Positions 57,301-64,000 of a stretch of DNA of 64,000 nt are shown piece by piece. The DNA is from Ursus arctos (Eukaryota; Chordata; Mammalia; Carnivora; Ursidae). Location: contig NW_026622985.1 of assembly GCF_023065955.2 (NCBI RefSeq), forward strand, positions 4,610,001-4,674,000, in the 5' to 3' direction. The position numbers were made by a program, and so were the translations under genes. The stretch's first letter is position 1, and each line of letters opens with the position of its first letter. Below the pieces are notes generated by a model that did no database searches, was not told the origin of the DNA, and worked only from the letters and a program-made list of their open reading frames with translations.

Positions 57301-57599
57301 CACAATTATTAAGTTCCTAGAACACAAATTTTTCTCAAAATAGTTTCACATATATTGATAGTTTGAATCAAACCAAAGGCTAGCACTGCCCCAAATCCTG
57401 GCTTTCAACGTGGCCCATGGTTTTGCCCCATCTGCTTTTCTATCCCTCTCTCACAACTTCTACCTAGATCCTTCTATTTCTTGGTCATTTCTTTCCTTCC
57501 CAGAGACCTTCTCATATGCATGGTTTTCTGGAAGGACCCTATGGGCCAGCAGGCTTCCCCTCAGTCTTGATGTGCTTTCCCTTTGTCTACCTAGTGTGT

Positions 57600-57690
57600 T
57601 CCCGTCTGTTCCCAGTGCCTAAGTGCCTGCATATAGTTGGTGCTCAGTAAACAGCTCTGGAATGAATCAACAAATAAATGGATTGATGAT
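57600..57690 (+). repeat. L2/MIR 3' end
   Basis: 'cccagtgcctaagtgcctgcatatagttggtgctcagtaaacagctctggaatgaatc' matches the shared L2/MIR 3' terminus, ending in a short (AATG)n-like tail. Confidence 0.65.
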
Positions 57691-58457
57691 GGACGGACTG
57701 AGTGGACACTAGTCTTATGAGATACTCAACAACAGACTTCTATAATTTGTGGACTGCCCCAACCACACCATCTTAGGACAATGCACGCTGGCACATTGAA
57801 GAAACAGAACAGACAATCCCAGATCAGTATGACTGCAACCAGTAAGCTGTTGGGACCAAGACATACGGGATGCTGCAGTGTCTCAAACATAGTTGGGGCG
57901 ACCAGTGGATGTTTGGGATGTTACATTCCTAGGGAGTCCATGCCACCCTCCACACTGCTGTTAAACACAGAGATAAATCGTGGCTGTTCCTTCCTCAAAA
58001 ATCGCGCTGGTCTCCCTAGTGCCTGTAGAAGCTTCCAGCCTCTGTTATCTGACCTCACCCACGTGGTGAGGCAGGACACATGAAGATCTGCTGTGCTGAG
58101 TGCTCAAGCGTGGATGTTCCCAGATTTGCCTTCAGGCTCAAAAGCTAACTCAGCGCCCCGAGGCCAAACCAGAGGGGAAGGTATGTTCATACCTGGAAAG
58201 TCTGCCTATAAAGGAATTCGTTTTTTTGTTCATCAAGATAAGCAGTATATATGCACAGTACAGATATCAACTAGTACATTATATTATAAATGGTATGTAT
58301 GTATATATATGCACATACATCAGATACGGTACATATGTGTGTTTGTATATATAGTACATATTTTTAAAAACAGGATCCCCAATTAACATTCTTATGATTC
58401 CACGATTATTTCTGTTTCCAAGATTACCCAGTTCTTTCAGCATTAGCAGGGGTTCTA
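57691..58457. other. Unique; TA/TG-rich tract 58260-58360
   Basis: About 770 bp. 57781-58083 is an open frame of 100 codons with no recognised motif. A degenerate TATG/TA tract closes the stretch. Confidence 0.4.
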
Positions 58458-58465
58458 AGAAATGT

Positions 58466-58666
58466 GTTTTTTTTTTTTTAAAGATTTTATTTATTTATTT
58501 GACAGAGAGAGACAGCCAGCAAGAGAGGGAACACAAGCAGGGGGAGTGGGAGAGGAAGAAGCAGGCTCCTAGCAGAGAAGCCTGATGTGGGACTCGATCC
58601 CAGAACGCTGGGATCATGCCCTGAGCCAAAGGCAGACGCTTAACAACTGTGCCACCCAGGCGCCCC
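58466..58666 (-). mobile_element. Young arctoid-type SINE
   Basis: Complete copy with 'cagccagcaagagaggg', 'gggatcatgccctgagcc' and head 'gtgccacccaggcgcccc'. The 8-bp word agaaatgt occurs before (58458-58465) and after (58667-58674), the probable target-site duplication. Confidence 0.96.
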
Positions 58667-58674
58667 AGAAATGT

Positions 58675-58878
58675 TATTTTTTTAAGATTTTTTAAAAAAT
58701 ATATTTTAGAGAGAGAGAGAGAGAACACCAGCAGAGGGAAAAGCAGAGCGAGAGGGACAAGCAGACTCCACGCTGAGCACAGAGCCTGACATGGGGCTTG
58801 ATCTCACGAACCTGAGATCATGACCTCAGCTAAAGCCAAGAGTTGGCCACTTAACCGAATGAGCCACCCAGGCGCCCC
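58675..58878 (-). mobile_element. Carnivore SINE, tandem neighbour
   Basis: 'tatttttttaagattttttaaaaaatatattttagagagag', body, and head 'gagccacccaggcgcccc'. It lies within 10 bp of the preceding SINE in the same orientation. Flanks aaatgttatttt (58670-58681) and aaatgctatttt (58884-58895) suggest its own duplication, later split by the upstream SINE. Confidence 0.93.
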
Positions 58879-58895
58879 GTAATAAATGCTATTTT

Positions 58896-60479
58896 AAAAG
58901 AAGATGAAAAAAGGACAATCTGATTTTACCAAAGTATGATGTAATTGTTTCACAGACAACGGTTCTGTTGATTTCAGTATATGCTGAACTGAATAATTCT
59001 AATATTAGGTTCATAGTGAAGGCACCCAACGAGTCTACTGCAAGAGTGCCAGAAGTTTGATCAATTTCAATCAGAAAAGCTAAGCAATGTGAGAAAACTG
59101 GAGTAAAACCAGATGGCCCGTACGTTCCCTTCTCCCTCAGAGATAAACCAGGCAAGAAGGGTCCTTTTTTTATTTTTAAGAATTCAATTTATAAATCAAA
59201 ATGTAAATATTTTTCTTTTTCTCTGTTATAATTTCTGATTATGACCAAAGCAGCAACAGCTCCTCTACGTGGACATAAGGAATGAGAGGGATAGGGGAGG
59301 TAGTCTGGAAAAAAAACATAGCAAAGTGCAGAGAGGTGGAGGGGAGGTGAGAAGCTGCATTTTTTCAGTCTCTTAATTCTAGACAGCGACTCTCAGGAAA
59401 TAAGGAATATGGTGATACGTCAAGACAAAAGATCATAAACAACTTTGTGGTTGGATGCAGCTCTCAGTTTAAAAGAAAATGAAAGAGAAAGTAAATTTAT
59501 TTTTATCCTTAAGGTGTACCTTAATTCTTTCAATTAATTGATTTGAGCGACAGTTGTGGATAATGAGTTACAGACGTCCAACTCCAAAATTGCAAGCAAG
59601 AAAAACACAGCCTATCGGTTCTTTTCGAGAAAAGATAGGGATTTATCTTGCCTTCTTTTCTCATAAACTCTGCTGTCTTTGTGAAATATCTCTGGCTCCA
59701 TCTTCAGAGAAGTAATGTGTGCGCAGCTTGGAAAGAGAGACTGATCTGTGAAAGCCCAGACTAGTTTATCAAAGCAATTCACACACTGCCTTCCTTTGCG
59801 ATGCAGACCAATTCCTGGGCTGCAGAGACAACAAGAGACAGACTTACTGCCTGACGGTGGTTTTCTATGCTAAAATTTTTCTTGCAAGTTGTATTTATTT
59901 CCAGGGTAAATGCACAGGCTCTTTGGAAAAGAGTCGTATTACGAGGGACGCTGTGGACAATGGGGAGGCCTCCAGAGTTGACCTGAGTGTTTTAGAGGGA
60001 AAATTGGAGCAAGAGAGGTCTGGCAGCTGGATGGGCAGCTCAGTGCTAACATGCCTTTGCACGGTTATGAATCAGCTTTGAGAGCTAGAGGTGGACAGTC
60101 AGGAGCCCACTGGGATTCAGAATTAGAAAGCTTAACTCTAACGTCCTAACCACACATGTGGTTCAGAGATTGCCCCGGTGGCCGGCTGAAGGACTTGTTG
60201 GAGCACAGATGAACCACTAGCAGCGGTGGGAGTAGAGAATGTCCCTCGAGACAATCTGGCTGACACCCTGACAGCTTGCTGCCTCCAGCCAGTCCTGCAA
60301 AATACCTACGGGGAACCCACAGGAATCAGGTACGGTGCTGCACAAGGTCAGAGGAAAAAAGTGAATAGAAATCTAGATTTTTCTCTTCTCTTCCTGAGAC
60401 CCACATCCAAACAGATTAAAACTGTTAAGCTCACAATTACAAGGATAGTGTGGCTTTTAGTGGGGCCTCATCTAACAGA
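58896..60479. other. Long repeat-free stretch, no gene seen
   Basis: About 1.6 kb without recognisable transposon sequence. The segment 59590-59800 keeps several CpGs (tatcggttc, ttttcgagaaaag, gtgtgcgcagc). Open frames 59857-60081 and 60226-60507 have no recognised domain. A cag/gtacgg donor-like word near 60329 is isolated. Confidence 0.4.
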
Positions 60480-61060
60480 CCAGGGAACTTTTATAGGATA
60501 TCTTTAAAAAGCCATCCTGCCGTGATTCACCAGACACTCAGGCGGTAATGAAAATGCCTCGATGCCTTAGTATTTCCAATAACAGAAATTTAAATCCAAG
60601 AGAGTCAATACTTACATTATTTATGCTTTTCAATAAAAACTAATTAAAGCTACTTAAGTTTTTAGCGATGGGCCCGGGAATGTAATTGAGCAAGCTCAGA
60701 TTTAGCAGGCCATTAATTGAGTTCTCGATAAGGATCTGAATGAAAAATGAATCAGTGGCTTGTGGATTCGAGTGCATTTGGCCTCGCAGTCTACCAGCAG
60801 GCAGGGAGGGGAGCCTCGGGTTCCGTCTTTTCGCTCGGACCCAGGAGGGACAAAAACCAAGATTCTTTTAAAGACACTGGTAGGAGTTCTCAGAGATGGA
60901 GCCTAGATGAGGTTTGTTTTTAATATTTCAGCTGGGTCATTATTTCTCGAGACTATGAATGGAGGCAAATGCCAATCACGGCACAGGAAAAGAAGGAGTA
61001 ATTAGTCACAAGATGTTCAGGTCCCTTTTAGCTCCAACTTTTGTCTCGAACACTGCCTAG
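60480..61060. promoter_or_regulatory. Candidate conserved non-coding element
   Basis: Repeat-free and rich in homeobox-type cores: ctaattaaag (60640-60649), gtaattgag (60682-60690), cattaattgag (60711-60721) and gtaattagtc (about 60998). Also present are tacttaag, gggcccggg and several CpGs. The density of TAAT cores in a CpG-retaining, repeat-free block is suggestive. No alignment is available, so function is inference. Confidence 0.22.
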
Positions 61061-61849
61061 AAAACACTCCAGTTCTATTTTAAAGACATCTTTGCATTCA
61101 CAAAAGGCTAGGGCACATGCTCATTGCTGGCTGCTGTGAAGGGAAATTCAAATTCGGGCAAACTGCTGCTTTCATCTGGTCCTTGAACAAAGAAGCTATT
61201 TTGAAATTCTGATTGCATCTTGGGGAAAATAAGACATACCCCAAAATTTAGAAAATAAATTTAGCACATTTTGTGTGGAATAGTTAACATCCCCATGGAA
61301 AAGGTAGAGTCCTTGTACCAGCACGACATTCTAGAATTAGGCGGATCCATAGGTCAAAGGCAGTATCTCTCCAGTGGAGCTGTGTGCACTGCTACAAGAG
61401 ACCACGGTGTCCAGCACTGGCCAGTGGGCACCAGAGACACGTAACCTAATTTAACACAATGTCGGGAGGTCCGGGCACCAGCTGGATTTTATAGTAGCAT
61501 CCTTCCTCTTTGCTTTTCAGGATTTTTCCTCCAACTAACCTAGGCTTTCCTCTAGGAGATATGCAGTTCAATTCAGAGAAAAGTGATCGTTCATCCCTAA
61601 TGGCCCAGTTTTACTCCCATTCCACAAACAAATGCTACTAAGGATACATCTTTTCCTTAACGACACCTTGTCTTCCTCGGCCCACGAGAATGCCCTGCTC
61701 ACCTCAACTCACCAGACTCTCTAAGCTTCTCACTGGGAAGAACCACAGGATGAGGAGGGATGCTCTTCACACGGCCCGACAATTGTTAGCCACACAGCAC
61801 CAAGTGCGTCACCCCCCGAACACTCCATTGCCTCTTCAATGTCCGTCGG
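61061..61849. other. Unique sequence, no gene seen
   Basis: About 790 bp. A possible decayed hAT piece near 61400 ('cactggccagtgggcacc') is too weak to call. The 93-codon frame at 61690-61971 runs into an L2-like end. Confidence 0.38.
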
Positions 61850-61985
61850 CCCCACTGGATGGAAACATGGTACGAAAGGGACACTGGACATCCAGTTTGG
61901 TCCATTATCCCCAGCTCCTAGCACACTGTAGGAAAGCAAAAAGAATGCTGATTGAACTTATAAAAGAATAAATCATGGAGGTGAT
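61850..61985 (+). repeat. L2 3' end (weak)
   Basis: 'gtccattatccccagctcctagcacactgtaggaaagcaaaaagaatgctgattgaac' resembles the L2 3' end (gtatccccagcgcctagcacagtgcctggcacatag… tgttgaatgaa) with many changes. Confidence 0.35.
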
Positions 61986-62786
61986 TTTTCCCCATGATTA
62001 TATCATAATATCCTTGAGATTACAACTATATGTAACAGCTCACATAATTTTGTTTCATTTTTCCAAATCAACACAGTGTTTCATAACATTGTATGCCCAG
62101 AAGGTAATTTTGATTGGCTATTTAATTGAAGATATTCTCCCGTAAGATTTTGTGATTTTTTTTTCTAAAAAAGCTGTTCCAATACAGTAGTTTCTGGTGT
62201 TATAAACTCCTTGCATTTGGAAATAACCCTAATCATCCATGGTATTTGCAATAAGAAATGTTGTTAAGGCACAAATTTAATCTCAGTGTCTGGGAAACAT
62301 TCAGCAAACCTAGTCAACAGCCCCATGTTCATATCTCAGCATGCTTTTGTTCTTACTTGATATAGGTCCTCGTCTAATCATCACATCAAACACAGAGAAT
62401 ACAAACTACGTGCTATTTGCAAGTTTGTTCTTGAAAGTCTGAAAGTGTCAAGGTTCTGGTTCAGTTTGCCTCACACAGAGCTAGATGCAAACACACCTAC
62501 ATTTTTAGTGCACCCGCACCTGACCTCTGTCTAAGACAGAAGCATGTTTTCATTATTGTGCTCACTTTTGAAGGGCATTACATGCATACCTCACGTACAC
62601 ACACACAATCGTCGTGCCATGCATGGCTCAAGCTGAAACAGAGTGGAGCTTTATAGTGTTTCACAGATTTAAATAGATAAGCCCATAGAAGGAGAAGTCC
62701 CTTAATTAATGGCCCATTAATGCATACCCTACTCATGGAAGGTAATTTGGGTAATTCTGATCGTATCTGGCTGACTTCCTCTAATG
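61986..62786. other. Unique sequence, no feature seen
   Basis: About 800 bp, AT-rich, with a short CA run at 62597-62608. Nothing else recognised. Confidence 0.4.
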
Positions 62787-62986
62787 CAGGCTTTCTCAAC
62801 CATGCCACTGTTGACATTTAGGGCCCAACAATTCACATTCATTGTGGGATAGTTAGCAGCATCTCCAGTCAATGCCACGGGCTGCCAGGAGCACCACCCC
62901 TGTCATGATACCTGAAAGGTCCCCAGCCATTGGTAATGGTCTCCTGGTGGGAGGAGGATAAAAATCTCCCTGCTTGAGAACCACTG
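62787..62986. mobile_element. hAT-Charlie MITE
   Basis: 'caggctttctcaacc… ccactgttgacatttagggcc… attgtgggatagttagcagcatctcc… gcttgagaaccactg' gives imperfect terminal inverted repeats and the family interior (cactattgacattttggg… ggatgtttagcagcatcc). Reverse orientation relative to the copy at 47291-47510. Confidence 0.86.
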
Positions 62987-63264
62987 CTTTTTGTAGAAAT
63001 GTAGAAATAATGCTAAACAATGGTCCTGGTAAAAGAGACAACACACCCTCCTCAGCATCTCACTGGTGTGACTACCATGAACGCACCTTGTTCCTGCTAC
63101 TCAGCAGAGAGAGTGTAAGCACGATTCCACGGCAGACCTCTTCCAGAAGAGCAACTGCACCTAAAAGAAACAAAATGACATTTTAACGGCTCATAATTGA
63201 GACATTACAAAGCTGCACCAGATCGCCCAGGGGTCATCACGCAGGATGGTGTGGACTGCACGCT

Positions 63265-63440
63265 GGGGTGCACTTAAATCATTTCATTTAATCTTCTCAA
63301 AAACCTCACGAAGAAAAGAATGTCAGTCCTTGTTTATAAATGGAAAACAGGCATAGAGATGTTAGGGATTTGTCCTAGGTCACAAAACTAGCAAGGGATG
63401 AGGGTGGCTTTGGGCTCTGCACCATCTGGTTTCCAGTCTT
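63265..63440 (-). repeat. MIR
   Basis: 'aatcatttcatttaatcttctcaaaaacctcacgaag', 'tttataaatggaaaacaggcatagagatgttagggatttgtcctaggtcacaaaactagcaag' and 'gggctctgcaccatctggtttcc' match the reversed MIR along most of its length. Confidence 0.86.
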
Positions 63441-64000
63441 GTGTTCTTTCCTTGGCATCATGGGATCTCTCTTAAACTGCAGTTTGCCCAAGTGGGATTC
63501 AATTCATTGACACAAGTCTTGCTGTGAAGTCAAGAGGCCTGTGGTGAAAAACAAGGTCTATGGCAGGCCAAGGGCAGTGGCGTCATCCCCCTAATGTAGC
63601 CTGCTTCTGCCTCGAGCTTTACTAACCCCCGGTTGTCTCCAGATCTAGGGACCTCCTGTGGCCACCACCACCTGCCCAGACCCTCCATCCTCTTTCCAAG
63701 TGTTATCTCACCAGAAACCACACTATGAAGTGGAAAAGCTAACCCGACTGTCCCAGGGGAAGGTGAGGAGACCTCCAGGCCTTATCTGGCCTCTTCTGAC
63801 CCAGGGCTAATGACCCTTCTCTCCTGCAGGACAGGAGGACACTTTTGGCCCCAAAGAAGTCTATCCAGGTCAGTTTCCTGGTGGAGGAAAGGACTTTCTT
63901 AATCCTTCACCCCAGGTGGTTCACTGCTGCTGGTACCTGGTTTCCCACCCAACCTGTAACTTGATTTTAACATGATATTCCTCTTTTCCCTGATTTTGTG
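63441..64000. other. Unique sequence to window end
   Basis: About 560 bp, somewhat GC-richer, with short opposing open frames. No recognised repeat, exon or RNA. Confidence 0.38.

Noticed and set aside
60226..60507. 93-codon frame with a gtacgg donor-like word
   Set aside because: The frame runs through the putative donor, there is no acceptor, and no recognisable protein family.

Overview
This window looks like an intergenic or intronic stretch of a mammalian nuclear genome, from a caniform carnivore and most likely an arctoid (bear or seal type). The main evidence is about twenty copies of the carnivore tRNA-Lys-derived SINE (head 'GCGCCTGGGTGGCTCAG', tail of TAAATAAA plus poly(A)). Four of these carry the 'CAGCCAGCGAGAGAGGGAACACAAG' type body that I associate from memory with ursids and pinnipeds. 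Several 3' ends of the carnivore L1 family are also present. Base composition is AT-rich and CpG-poor. I found no intact protein-coding gene, tRNA, rRNA, snRNA or CRISPR array. The longest open frames (213, 146 and 124 codons) show no recognisable domain and are best read as chance.

Layout. 1-5.2 kb: SINEs, MIR fragments, L1 tails and one short open stretch (2198-2359, minus) with splice-like ends. 5.2-13.5 kb: mostly unique sequence with a hAT MITE, one L1 tail, an ERVL-type LTR split by a SINE, and an MLT1-type LTR. 13.5-18.9 kb: a nested block in which an old L1 sits inside an ancient L2-like repeat and itself carries a SINE, a (CA)21 tract and a MaLR LTR. 18.9-34 kb: unique sequence with a second SINE-split LTR, more SINEs and several microsatellites. 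34.1-40.1 kb: one old, nearly full-length antisense L1, interrupted by two SINEs and by a younger 5'-inverted (twin-primed) L1 with matching target-site duplications. 44.4-45.5 kb: a full-length processed pseudogene of ribosomal protein S6, minus strand, broken by a young SINE with a 16-bp target-site duplication. 45.9-53 kb: old L1M remnants, including a 183-bp young L1 tail with a perfect 19-bp target-site duplication. 53-64 kb: MIR, L2 and hAT fossils separated by longer unique stretches, two of which (54.9-55.4 and 60.5-61.1 kb) look like candidate conserved non-coding elements.

The recognisable features do not form a pathway. The window mainly records retrotransposition history: L1 machinery moved L1s, SINEs and the RPS6 mRNA copy, and the nesting gives relative ages. 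I looked for an undescribed biological system and did not find one. The items most worth checking are the candidate exon near 2.2 kb, the E-box/homeobox cluster near 42.5 kb, the candidate regulatory blocks at 55 and 60.7 kb, and the cleanly resolved retrotransposition events. Repeat family names come from memory of consensus sequences, not from a database search.
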